This document shows, piece after piece, positions 47,563-58,758 of a DNA stretch of 64,000 nucleotides (the stretch's first letter is position 1; the number at the start of each line of letters is the position of its first letter). This DNA comes from Stratiolaelaps scimitus (Eukaryota; Arthropoda; Arachnida; Mesostigmata; Laelapidae), in contig JABWDB010000008.1 in NCBI GenBank assembly GCA_019614645.1, forward strand, positions 7,688,001 through 7,752,000, written 5' to 3'. The position numbers and the translations under genes were made by a program. The notes beneath the pieces were generated by a model. That model made no database searches. It was not told where the DNA came from and saw nothing but the letters and a program-made list of their open reading frames with translations.

Positions 47563-50413
47563 ACTTGGTTATTGTCGGAGCGGAGAAATGCACCTCGTTT
47601 TGAGCCTGCTAAGCCTAATTAATACCTCGTAATACGGATCAATTATGGATATACGCGCTGTGCCCTTGTGAGATCCGTGTTCGCTATCAAGATCTGGGGA
47701 ACAATGAATCGAATGTATTGACGACCTTGGCTCAGAGTGAAAACAAATCAGATACGAGCGTAAGTCGCAGCGTACGCCACTGAACGCCTAATTGGAGCAC
47801 ATCGATGTGAGCCAAATACATCATCGGCGCGTGCTTAGACTTTTCAACCGACGTTCGGCACCTCATGTACTTGCTAGGCATCGACATACGTATGTGAGTC
47901 GGACTCTGTGCATGCTACTCGACGACCGGCATCGCCGTCGACCGTGTCGTACCTGTTCCGGACGGCGTTATCGGCCTCCCTGAAGAAGGCAGGGGGATCC
48001 GCCCACATCGTCAAGCATATGTTCCCAGGAGTTCCAGGCCGGACCTCACCGACCGCTGCTTAGCCGCCTGGCAAGCATGCCAGATGGCTCTTGAGGGGTA
48101 CCACACCGTTCGTACCGGCCACGATCTACGCCGTCCAAGACAGGCGAAATGGCACAACAATAATAACACATGCCATCTTGAACAAAGTGTGATGCCTACA
48201 GTGCCGAATTCGCTTCGTACCGTACCGTATCAGTGAGTCGTACTGCTGGTCGAAACACGACGAGGCTCTTCTTGGTCGAACACGCAGACGAGTGCGCCGA
48301 GCATAGAGGCATATAGAAGAGTAACAGATGAACGAGAACGTCCTACGACAACGTCGCCAATACAGGCGCAAGAGCGTAATTAATGGCCATAATGGGCGCC
48401 GGAAGGGGCTGCCCCCAGCTGGCCCATGGGAACAACCAGGCTCACTGTACAATCCGCGATGTGAGAACAGTACGGACATGAGGCAAAGCGACTACTGAAA
48501 CGGTGAGAACCCCGTTGAAGAAGAATCAGGGGCTGTGGAGAAAAGCGACTAAGTCGTGAACACGGCGAGATGTGGACTGGCCTCAATCTGTTTTGCAGCT
48601 GCTAAAACACTAATCACCCGAAGTACCAGCTAGTTCTCATTCTCTATCTGTCTATGTATCTGCTTCTCGGCATACTGTGCATTGCGTGACAGTGCAGCGT
48701 TGAACATTATGGCACAACTGCGTACGGCGCTATTCCTTGCCGTAACTCAACCGTTCACTATGGTTCACTGTGGTCGTTTAATAATCACTATGGTGATCTG
48801 CAATTTTTGTTATCATTATAGTTCAACCTCTCAAAATTATTCCAATCGAAACAGTTGTAGCCATCTATAAATGTTTGCATAGCTATGACGTGAATTGTGA
48901 TGTATAATGCGCACGCGATCACAACCACCTATTTATGTTCTATTCATGGCTCCTACGAGGAATGCATCTGTAGAAATCCGAGAGATTGATGACGAGAGAT
49001 GACGTCAATGCTACTACTGGGCTCATAGCTTGCGGTGACCGAACCGTCACTACGTAATAATAATAATAATACATACACTGCGGCAGCGATAAACACAAAC
49101 AGCGATAAACACAGGAGTTAGAAGAAGGGTGGTGACAATTGGACGCAAATCGATCGATATCGATTGTTTCTAACTTGCCAGGTCTTCGAATAAACGTCTT
49201 GCCACTAACGCTGCGGATGAGCCGTGTACATCAAGATTAAGTCCTATACATATACTTCACTAGAGTAAGTAATGCCCAGATATTGATGATTTGACATCCG
49301 TACAATACTTGTGTACCTAAGCTGTATACATTATTCATTCACGAGCGTCATATAATGCAAACGTTGCCTTGTTTCGTAAGATCAACATGCGAACAATTCC
49401 CAGCAACAAACATATTCACATGGTTTATCAGCTGGCTCCTTCACCTCCTTTTGCAAAATGTGGGGGCATTTGAGTCGGCCGCTGTGGTCAGGTACCGGAT
49501 AATCAGGTAATCGGATGATCAACAACAGGTAATCTCTTGTTGCCGAGGCATGTCTCTCGCCCCCGATGACGGTGATGATTACCGGTACAAATCCGGTACC
49601 TACCTGACCGCGGCTTCGCCTCATGATCACCTATCATCGATGAGGCTGGACGCTTCAAGGTCTGATGCACCAAGTCCATTCCGCTAGAGCAAGTACTACT
49701 ACCGCCTCTCCAGAGTACTACCGCCTCTTCCAGAGTACTACCGCCTCTGCAGCTCAGCGGGTAGCCGGAAGGGTAGGCGCAGTCGTCGAGCTGGGCCTTT
49801 CCTGCTACGACGGTTAGAAGCACGAAAGCACCACCCAAACAACCCCCTCGTCAAGTGAACGAAGTCACTCGGTTAGGGTTGTACATCAGCGTATATTTAG
49901 CTACGGATAGTGTACACGGACGCACACATGACTAACGTACGGAGGTTTTGTCGAATCAGCCCCCTCCCCCCCGCAAACGCGAGCGGCTCTCGCTCGCTTC
50001 CGTCCTCTCCTTGCCCCACGGGCAATCTTTCGATGGCTCTCTCTCTCTCTATCAATGCGCGTATTCGATCCTACCAGTAGTATGGTGGCTTGTGTACGTT
50101 GTATACCATTTGTTGCTCGTGAGCCCATGCTCGATTGGTGGACGACAGCTTCTGTGGAAGGTGACGCCTCTTAATCACCAAGCCCCCAATCCCCAGCGTT
50201 CATATCTCCACCAGCCGTGTTACGCCTCTTTCGCAACCGCCCATAACCGAATGTAGACGATGAGCACTGGCGACGAGCATCGGAGTCACGCATCTACGAT
50301 CTGTACCTACTACAGCATCGACAATAGCGGCAGCAATAGGAGGATCGATGTACTAGCCTCCTTCTCGAGTTCAATGCTCCTGCATCCTGGGGCTTTCTCG
50401 CTACTCATTACAG
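47563..50413. other. Unassigned DNA
   Basis: No supported gene. It includes a TAA tract near 49055-49070, a duplicated ACAGCGATAAACACA near 49085-49113 and the 20-bp tandem repeat annotated separately. Confidence 0.4.
49692..49752. repeat. Tandem repeat, about 20 bp x 3
   Basis: Three adjacent copies of AGTACTACCGCCTCTYCCAG-like sequence (49692-49713, 49714-49733, 49734-49752). The first has an extra ACT and the last ends GCAG. Confidence 0.85.
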
Positions 50414-50789
50414 TCTGGCGTTGGCTTGGTTGCGTCGCAGGTTCGAGAAGGAACGCGCTCGAGCTGCGGAGACCGGGAGACTGCTCGGTTCGTCACACCC
50501 AGTCTCCGGGCCGCCTTCGAGGCCTACAGAGGCAGCCGTACGAGGCGGACTGTGCAACACTTTACTACTAGCAGTGGCCGTAGTCATCATAGTCCTCCGA
50601 GAGTACCTCTTCCCGATGCTACACCATGACCGTTTCACAGCCTCTCCACTCGAGAAATCACCCCGCCGAATCCCGGTTACCAGGCTCACCAGCTTTCGCA
50701 TTTCATCTTCATGGAGTAACGTCACCCGCCATAACGATGACTCCGATTCGCAGCAGTGTCAGTGGGCACAGCGACGGAGTCCACCATAG
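50414..50789 (+). CDS. Candidate terminal exon with a membrane helix, unknown protein
   Basis: A pyrimidine-rich tract and CATTACAG acceptor end at 50413, followed by a plus frame open to TAG at 50787-50789 (about 124 codons). The frame starts with a charged helix (W-L-R-R-R-F-E-K-E-R-A-R). A hydrophobic helix follows about 45 residues in (L-C-N-T-L-L-L-A-V-A-V-V-I-I-V-L-R), with a basic C-terminal part after it. Third positions are GC-rich, like the LRR gene 1.7 kb downstream. No family is recognised and no upstream partner exon was identified. The antisense frame over 50408-50725 is also open, which lowers confidence. Confidence 0.3.
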
Positions 50790-52453
50790 ACCTCGAGGAG
50801 ACTTCGGAAACATTAAGTTAGAATTTTACCGCAGAGACATCTAAACTAAAGGGAAAGCCGATGAATTGAAGATCTATTGTTCGATTGATAAAGGCCGTCT
50901 ATGTCTCACGCAACCCCCCAACAAGCTGTTGAAGGAGCTGTTCGTTGGTGCCCTGAGAACGGCATGTAACTATCAACGGCAAAGTGTCTTGCTTAAAAGA
51001 ATGGGCACTAGATTATGGCCAGCGGCCTGCCATGGAAGGTCAGCTGAAAGTCAGCTAAGAGAAAAAAAGAATAATATGGCAACAACCTTCGCAATGATAT
51101 TCTACCGAGAGTGCCGATCTGGCCAGATTCAGATGCACATTTCACCACCGAGCTTGACTATTTTTATATGTGTTAATATAAAGGATGTATAGATTCGGTT
51201 GAACAAATCACGCCGCCTATCGAAACTTCTGTGATGCTCCCCCGTGTGAGAATAAATATAAAAAAATATGATTGGAAGTCTCCAAAAGAAGTTTCTACAG
51301 GGACTGCAATGCCTTCGAGAAACAAACTGATCCTGTGTGTCCGGGTCCTCTGACCCCTCAAGCGGCAGACCAGTCAATCTCGAAGCCAAGCGTAGTGGGA
51401 TCAATTTTACCCGACGCTCATTCAAACACAGATCTAACGCTCTGAGCAGCAGTAATGTAACCAAGGCCACCGCACGCACTGAACCTATCCATAAATAGCA
51501 CGCGTACGTGGCAAATGAACAGGTACCTAGACCCACGAACAGCTATCATACTTCGCTTAACCTCTGTATAGCTGATGTATTCGAAGCTCAAACTGATGAA
51601 GTGAGTTCATGCGTCTTTTCTGTTTCAAGCTGTGACATATAACGTTACCCCGCCCCCCCATACATTTTTATTATGCAAGTAAACGAGTCTCTGCAATTCA
51701 ATACCTACTATTCTACTACAAGCTACATAGCTTGCGTGGGACAGCATCCATTCGCTATTAACATCATCCCGTCCAATGCTCTAGCTCGCCGCCACTCCGC
51801 ACGCAGTGTGTCTACACGGTTCAGCTCGCTGGTCACTTGGGCTTGCTGGGTCCTCTTATCGTTTCCACGGGCGGCGAACGCACGGACAGCCAGCCTACAG
51901 GGTACAGAGATACAGATACAAACTGCCAGACAGAGTCATCGCTGCCGCCGCCGCCGCCGTCGCCGTTGGTCTGAGCTCCTCGCCACCCGTGGGAGAGGAG
52001 GCGCCCTGTGAGCGACGCCGGTTATAAACGACTCACCGGCAAACCCGAGACCCCAGATCCATGCTCACTGATCGTGACCAGTTCGCGCCGATCGTGTTGC
52101 GCCGAGCACACGACGACGCTCCGCGTTTGTGTCTACGCCGGTGCATGCAGATAATATCTGTGAACGACTACTTTGATTGTGTGTGAATATTAAAGGGCAG
52201 GACTACGATCGCCAGGCAACGTTACGTGATCACTGTGCGCGGATATATGTGTTCTCACCACATGTGCTTCGAGCCCATTGATGACAACAGGAACGCGGGC
52301 TGAGCAATCTCGCTTTGGACTACTCTTGTACTGTATACCAGCTGAACTTGAGGATACTTCGGTTGATGAGTTACTTCGTGCTGCGTTTTGGATAATAATA
52401 GTAATATGCATTTGTCACCACTGAGAGCGCTACAACCGTCATACTGCTACTAA
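50790..52453. other. Upstream region of the LRR gene
   Basis: No supported coding. A GCC-rich patch at about 51945-51965 precedes a TATAAA at 52023-52028, the only promoter-like motif noticed before the gene. Confidence 0.35.
52023..52028 (+). promoter_or_regulatory. Possible TATA box upstream of the LRR gene
   Basis: TATAAA in a GC-rich setting about 500 bp before the end of the first recognised exon. It could drive the gene only if the 5' exon extends this far or another exon lies between. A chance match is possible. Confidence 0.18.
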
Positions 52454-52533
52454 TTCTACAACGACGGTGTATATGAGGGTCTATTTGTGTGTGTGCGCCC
52501 TTCTCGTTCGGCAACTGTGATACCAATCAAAAT
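52454..52533 (+). other. Likely 5' UTR exon end of the LRR gene, carrying the first two bases of the start codon
   Basis: The sequence CAAAAT at 52528-52533 is followed by the consensus donor GTAAGTG (GT at 52534-52535). In the frame used by the gene there is a TAA at 52451-52453 and no ATG between it and 52533. The transcription start was not located, so the left edge given is only the base after that stop. Confidence 0.6.
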
Positions 52534-55395
52534 GTAAGTGTATACGAAAAGAAAGATTATCCATTATTATCTTATTTACCAATTTACATATTGTTATTAT
52601 TTACCAATTTATTAAGCGTGTCGAACATCCTAAGCATGTGTAAATGGAAATGGTTTATAGTTTAAATACAGACAGTAATCAATTTAAACGATCGGTTATT
52701 CAAATCTTCGGCTAGCCACCTCAAATCGTGTTACTTTTTTTTGTAAAACTAACAACGTAAGAATTGAAGCTAACGATTTGATCGTCGTCGTCGCCGCAAG
52801 AAACGAATCAAATGAGAAATAGAGAAAATACATCGAGCGAAATTATCAATCTTCTTGGACTCCTCGACACCATTGTCCCTTCAAAATTGACAGTCCTCAG
52901 CCGGTAGCCAGCTCCGACTGATCGCTGTGCCGACTGGTCGTTAGTGTATCGGCGAGGCCTCCAATTTTTTTCTCTCTGCTCTCACGACGGAGCTTCTGTC
53001 CAGCAGCGGGCTCAGCAGTCACCCCTATTATTAAGGGGGTGAGACCCACCTCTTAGGTGAAGAAATGCATTCGCTGTCTGGAGAACCCCATCTCGTCCTT
53101 TGCTCTGGGCTACCCAACCCATCATAGCATATCATCTATCGAGAACAGCTAACAGCGCCACATGGCAGAGTGGCGGTAGCGTCTTAGAATATATTCTGCC
53201 ACTCTGAGAAACAGGGTTGGGTTGCTTGTCCCTACGTGAAAATGAGAAAAAAAAGAAAGTTGATGGGCTGTCTCAGATTGACTATCCCCATTGGGTTTAG
53301 TGTTGCTGTTTGATTTCATTGGCGCGGAAGCAAAGGCACTCACGTAGCTAACACCAGGCACAATGGCTTCAATTGTTTGTTTTATTCAGGAACCGTACGA
53401 CGGCACTGCTCGTGGGTCTGACTCTCGCTGCGGCATTCGTTGACGAAAGGGTGGACGCCCGATTGGCAACGTTCTGTCCACTGCGATGCCGCTGCAATGA
53501 CGCGGAGCTAACTGTCAACTGTCAGGATGCGGCACTCGACGTCTTTCCGTTGACGTTACATCCAATGCTGAAGGAGATCCGTCTATCACGGAACAATATC
53601 GCCAATATACTATCGGCATTCGGCGTCTACTCGCAACTCGAGGTTCTTGATCTTAGCGCTAACAGGATCTCGAATCTGGGAGAAGACAATTTCGCTCTGG
53701 TGAATCTGCGTGAGCTGGACTTGAGCTACAATTTCATCAAGGAGCTGACCGCTAATACCTTCCATGGCGCTGAGGTAAGCGAATATATTTCACTAATATT
53801 TTTCGTCATGCTGCTGGTATATGAAAGAAACCTCTATTGAGCGCATGCTTAGGTCAGGCTCCTCTGTGCGGAACAAACAAAAATATACTATAAGTTATCA
53901 AGACTATAATCGTGGGTGTTGAAATTGGCTAACAACAATGCGCCCCTTCGTTCATGTCCTTGATTCATTTCAGAGCTTACAAACCCTTGTGCTTAAGAAG
54001 AATTCTCTCACAGAACTCCCTGCCAATGTGTTCAAAGGGCTGCGCAGTGTAGAAATCATTGATTTGTCGAACAACCATATTTCGGCGATCCATCCGGCTG
54101 CGTTCGCCGGCCTGGATAAAATTAAACGACTCGTGTTGCGGGCCAATCATTTCCGGTCTGTTCCCACCCAATCGTTCATCTATCTCAATAGCCTCCGGAG
54201 TCTTGATCTCGGCTCGAACGCACTGTCCATGCTGGACGAGGCGGCCTTCTACCATCTGCGGAGCCTTGAAGAACTCGAGCTGGACAAATGCGGTATCGCT
54301 CAGGTCAGTCCTGGAACGTTCATGGAGCTCAATGAGCTGAAAGCGCTCAACCTGCAGTACAACAACATCCAGAGCTTCCCGGAAGCGATCGGTTCAATCG
54401 AGAAGCTCGAGGATCTAAATATCGGAGGCAACCTTATCGCTCGGCTCAGCTCGAAGCACCTGCGAAAATCGTACCGTCTCAAGAAGGTCACAATGAGCCA
54501 TTCCGAAATGCTGCAGCGAATTGACGAAGATGCGTTCGCCGCAAATCTCGACCTCGAGGAGGTGATCTTCGAGTTCAACATGCAGCTCGAGCATATACCA
54601 ACAAATCTGTTCGGTGGCCTGCCAAACCTTCGGCGAGTCAGCCTGCGCGGTAATAACATACGTACGATCGACGAGCATACCCTGCCAGTGGAGCTTCTGG
54701 CGTCGTTCGACCTAACGAAGAATCCGCTCGAGTGCAATTGTGCGCTGCAGTGGTTGTGGCGATACCTTCAGTCGGACTATCTGTCGTCGATGACGAACGG
54801 CACCTCGATGATCCGCTGTGCCGGGCCGAAGCCGCTACACTCCGAGCTGCTCATGAATCTCGATGAGAGCGACCTCGACTGCAGTGGCGATACGAAGCGC
54901 GGCGTTCTCGTCGGCGGCCTGACAATCGTCTGCGCGATTCTGCTGGCTGTCGGCGGCGTGCTCCTGTGGTACCGACGAAGAACGCCCCCTAACCAGATGA
55001 CGACACAAGATCCTGTCAAGGCGCTGAAACAGCTGGAGAACGGCTCGGTGTCAGTTTATGCTCAGTATCAAGATAGCCGATATCCGTACGTACTCCAGCC
55101 GGCCAGAATTCCCACGTTGCCAACGCCGAACGTCGGCTATGCCGGCCTTACGCCGAAAAGTTACGCCGCCGCTGGACTCAGACTTCCAACATATCTGACA
55201 TCGAAAAGCTACTCCGGTAACAATAACAACCATATCGGTATTATGCCAAGCCAGGACAACGCTTGCTCTGACACGTCGAACCACGCCTATCAGACACTCG
55301 GATCGGCGTTGTCGACTGCCAGCAGCGAATGTGAGTCCGCAAAGTATTTCACGCTGGACGGCCGAGGTGATCAGCAGTCTAGCCTATACGTGTGA
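52532..55395 (+). CDS. Leucine-rich-repeat single-pass membrane protein, capricious/tartan-like
   Basis: Coding parts are 52532-52533, 53390-53774 and 53974-55395, giving 602 residues. Introns are 52534-53389 (phase 2) and 53775-53973 (phase 0), both GT-AG, and the second joins an LRR unit seamlessly (F-H-G-A-E|S-L-Q-T-L). The start is chosen because exon 2 has no Met before residue 60, yet begins with a signal-peptide-like stretch (A-L-L-V-G-L-T-L-A-A-A). Joining AT to G makes CAAAATGAAC, a good arthropod start context. Domains: signal peptide to about 24; LRRNT with C30, C34, C36 and C45; about 13 LRRs from 61 to about 378; LRRCT about 379-432 (N-P-L-E-C-N-C, sequon N-G-T near 404); membrane helix about 440-462. 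The cytoplasmic tail of about 137 residues is rich in Tyr and ends S-S-L-Y-V. In Drosophila, capricious and tartan are cell-surface adhesion and recognition proteins used in neuronal targeting and tissue boundaries. Family membership is an inference from architecture and the LRRNT-LRR1 pattern; the exact orthologue is unresolved. It has no Ig domain, which argues against kekkon-type proteins. Confidence 0.85.
52574..52616. repeat. Direct repeat in intron 1
   Basis: TTATTTACCAATTTA occurs twice in close succession within the first intron, in an AT-rich patch. Confidence 0.7.
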
Positions 55396-55825
55396 AGTAT
55401 TTGCAGCGTCCGCGGCAAGACACACGCGTATGTATATATATTGTAACATTGAAAGAAAGGACATACACAAGCATTGCATCGGAAACGTATTGTACAGATC
55501 AGGGGAAAAAAACAAGCAAACACATGATAGCTGTATGCGGCACAGGTTGTCGTCATACGAATTACGCACACTGCTGTAAATAGGGACCTATTTGTGTGTT
55601 CATCGTATTGCCGGTTAGTTGCCGTAAATGAATGGGCACAGCTGTGTTGTGAGCTGACTCGAACACTGGGAAGAACAATAGCAGCATAATGACCTATCTG
55701 GCGTCTCCGTAATGACGCACTGATGAATTACACATTGCCGCTCGTGTTCGTAGATGCTCGCTCGAAAATGCTGTGGACTGTAAATACAACAAAATGCGAG
55801 CTTTTTTTATTATTATTATTTCTTA

Positions 55826-55925
55826 GAGTTTTATTATTATTCAGTAATTTTTTATATTTTGAGTTTTATTATTATTATGTAATTTTTTATATTTTGAGTT
55901 TTATTATTATTATTTTTATAATTAT
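55826..55925. repeat. 35-bp AT-rich minisatellite, about 2.8 copies
   Basis: The units at 55826-55860 and 55861-55895 differ only by CA versus AT at one spot, and a third partial copy starts at 55896. Each begins GAGTTTTATTATTATT. The repeat sits in the presumed 3' UTR. Confidence 0.88.
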
Positions 55926-56137
55926 GTAGATAGTTAGATTTAGGAAGAGAAGCAAATAACAATGAAGCTGGAAGATGTCTAAACTGATGAATCTTGCAGA
56001 CGTGATTCCCACTGACTGTGATCTCGAGTTGATCTCGATAAGGTAACAAAAAATTGGAATATATATATATATATACATATTTAAATTGTAAAAAAGGATA
56101 GCAAATACAAAACAAGCGATGAATAACAAAAGACAAA

Positions 56138-56157
56138 AATAAATAAATATAAATAAA
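56138..56157 (+). terminator. Cluster of three AATAAA poly(A) signals
   Basis: AATAAA occurs at 56138-56143, 56142-56147 and 56152-56157, the first such cluster downstream of the LRR gene. It is the likely cleavage and polyadenylation signal. Confidence 0.5.
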
Positions 56158-56160
56158 ATC

Positions 56161-57730
56161 AAAATGCCGTTTTTATTACCGCATCATCGAGGATGGTGAT
56201 ACTTAGATGTACCCAATTCAAATAATATACATACAGATGTATATATGTTTGGGGCTGCGATTTTGTCGATAGGCCCTGCAAAGGTAGCAAAACTTTATTC
56301 TTTAGTGAGCATGTACTAAAGAATTAACAAAAAAACACACAAAAAGAACAAACTCGTTAATGATGAAAGATTTCAAGTACGGATCTGTTGTACTCATCAT
56401 CAGAGCATCGGGATCGCAGAAATATTTTCTCCCTTCCATGTTAGTTCTTTCGTATCCAATCCCGGCATGACTAGTGATAAGCGCCGTGGGATAGTTACTC
56501 GATATTTGCCAATTCAGACGTTACAGTTTAAAACGTCCTTTATTAGCAAAGAGCTTGAATTAAACGCTTACAATATGGCCCTGTTTTTTTATATCTAGTC
56601 TTTCGTCTGTAGTAGATTCATATGTACGTACGCGTCAGTAGAGGTGTGTTTGTGTTTGAAACAATCATTCGCAGGACTGCTGGTAATGTAACCAAACTTG
56701 ATCAACAGATCACATTGACGTCGCAGCATCTCTGAATGAAGTCAACAAACCTTCTTGAGCTAGAGCCACGTCAACACCCTGCATTTTGGCCTAGGCATTG
56801 TTAAATTCTACAAAAATCTATCAGGGAAAGCTGAGCCAACATAGTCGATAGTTACTCGATGGGTTTTACTCTATGCACTGCGTTTTGCCTTAGTCTTGCC
56901 GTTCGGCTCGTGCTGTCGTTACACAATCACGTCCGGCAGCTGTGGAAACTCCTGGTCATCATACGCTGTTCTCTGCTTCGTCGTGAACTGTATCGAACTG
57001 TGTGGTCTTGCTGAGGCCGACAGATCAAATCGGCGCAGTCGAGACGAGGCCAGAGGGTTGACCAGAACGAGAGATATATAGCTAACCGCCCAGTCTATAG
57101 TCTCTGCTGCTATAGCTGCCGTAACCGCTACCAGCGCTGTTAAAAATCCATTCTCTTGCCTCTCGATGACAGCTCCAGACAGCGCATGCAGCAGGACCCG
57201 TAACGCGAAGCGGTAGGTGGTGGTGTGAGGGGCGATCATTTTTTTTTTTGCTGTTACTCGCTTCGAACCAAAAAGGAATCAACGTCGACGAAATGCGAGC
57301 GTCATGCAGAGAGCAGAGATGAAGACGTAATGAAAGAAAGCTTCGAAAGGTCTATTTCTCTGTCTCCCCCTCTCTCTCTCTCTCTCTGTCTCTTTCTTCT
57401 TCGCCCATCTGACGGCGCCGTGCGCATTCGGCTGGCTAAAGCCTGCCTATTAGAGAGGACTGAATAGGGAGAAAATCAAAGAAACGCTGTTGAAGATGTG
57501 TGCAGCGAGAAGTGGATTTTGTAATCATCGTCGTCGACGTCGACGGCATCGCCGTCGAAACCATCAAGAGATAAACGTCAGGAGCAGTTGAAGTATTAGG
57601 TCGCCTAAGGACTGGCAGGATCGCTCCGATGGAGGAGCTGCGAGCAAGCGAGCAGTATGCCAGCGCCGCTCTCCTACCAGCGGTGCCTCAGCGTTGCTGG
57701 TGCGCTGGCTGGCTGGGAGGCTGAGAGATC
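56161..57730. other. Unassigned DNA downstream of the LRR gene
   Basis: No supported gene. It holds a 10-bp hairpin ATTCTTTAGT/ACTAAAGAAT at 56297-56324, a CT tract at 57365-57387 and a small CGACGGC/GCCGTCG hairpin at 57541-57557. Confidence 0.4.
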
Positions 57731-57940
57731 GTGACTGTAAAACAACGAGCCATTGGGAAATCGAGATCTCCTCATGGATATGGTAAAACCTTGGCCAAGG
57801 TTAGCGGGCAGCAACGCGAGAGTATCGAGAGAGGAAGTGAGAAGGCTGAAGAAAATGAAACATTAGAAGAAATTAGTCATTTGAATCCGTGGACTCCGAA
57901 AAAAGGAAGAGGTATTGGATCTGGCTGGTCCGCTTCATGA
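57731..57940 (+). CDS. Candidate C-terminal coding segment, unknown protein
   Basis: A plus frame ending in TGA at 57938-57940 with a protein-like, charged composition: E-K-A-E-E-N-E-T-L-E-E-I, then H-L-N-P-W-T-P-K-K-G-R-G-I-G-S-G-W. Codons are more AT-rich than in the LRR gene. No ATG or good acceptor precedes it, and no family is recognised. It may be a last exon or chance. Confidence 0.18.
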   Translation: MTVKQRAIGKSRSPHGYGKTLAKVSGQQRESIERGSEKAEENETLEEISHLNPWTPKKGRGIGSGWSAS

Positions 57941-58758
57941 CTGCAGCATGATGGTGACATGGTTAAGAGATAGAAAGACTCAACTAAGCAACAGGAAAAT
58001 AACAGTTCATGGAACAAAGCAGACGCTAGAGAAATCACATCGAATAAGGTGCACACGTGCCTTGATAATTGATAAGGACAAGTATGAAAATTGACTAACT
58101 AATACTAATCGGGTTTAGCTATTTTATTTACTTTCGTATCGCGCCTTGGTAGCTGTGCACCATCGAGGGCGCGAACGTCGCATATCGTATGCCTTCATCT
58201 GATCATCTTTAGACGGAAGCCGCCTCATCCTGTTCAGGAGCGATCTACCAACCCGTGTTGAAGTTTTGGTCACACTGACGTTATGTTCAGCTGGTAGCAG
58301 AGACAATATGTCGCTATTGTCTTTAGACAACCACGGCCTACTCCACTCCCGTTGTATGGGTGTCGCGACAAAGCGTATCGCAACAATGAACTTATTTAAT
58401 ACTTACACTTGCTTCAATGCAAGGTTCTTCAGGTCGTTCCGTAATACAACACATAGTGCTACCGTGGATGATATTTTTTAACTGGCAGAGAAGTTCAACT
58501 AATGTTTGGCTGAAGCGAACTGCATCCACCATGAAATACATCCATTCTACGACCACGTCGTGAAAGCAACAAAGATAAAAGGGTTCAACATAGACTAAAG
58601 AGCCATTCACAACAATAAGCAGTATCCCGAATGTGTTTCAGCCGGGCTCCATCCGCGTCCACTGTCTTCTCCTAGCCGCCGGGAGAGATGGGAACGGATG
58701 TCAATGATATGTATATATATATATATTTTTTTTTCTTTTTATATATATATTTTTGTAG
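57941..58758. other. Unassigned DNA
   Basis: No gene recognised. AT and T-rich tracts lie at about 58709-58757, the latter part reading like a 3' splice site. Confidence 0.4.

Larger units (their letters stand above)
55396..56160 (+). other. Probable 3' UTR of the LRR gene
   Basis: AT-rich sequence after the TGA at 55393-55395, up to a cluster of poly(A) signals about 760 bp downstream. No other long coding frame intervenes. It contains a 35-bp AT-rich tandem repeat and an AT microsatellite at about 56058-56075. Confidence 0.5.

Noticed and set aside
49692..49752. CRISPR-like array
   Set aside because: The three copies are directly adjacent with no unique spacers, and the window is eukaryotic.
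53373..53840. Translation start at 53373 for the LRR protein
   Set aside because: The codon there is TTG and lies in the pyrimidine tract of a splice acceptor. The frame also reads through the intron 2 donor at 53775, so both ends of that open frame are intronic.
53938..53973. Start of a separate LRR gene at 53938
   Set aside because: The ATG lies inside intron 2. The CAG at 53971-53973 is the acceptor, and the sequence joins exon 2 in frame within an LRR unit.
57541..57557. Small CGACGGC/GCCGTCG hairpin
   Set aside because: It sits in a CGT/GAC low-complexity patch where short palindromes are expected by chance.
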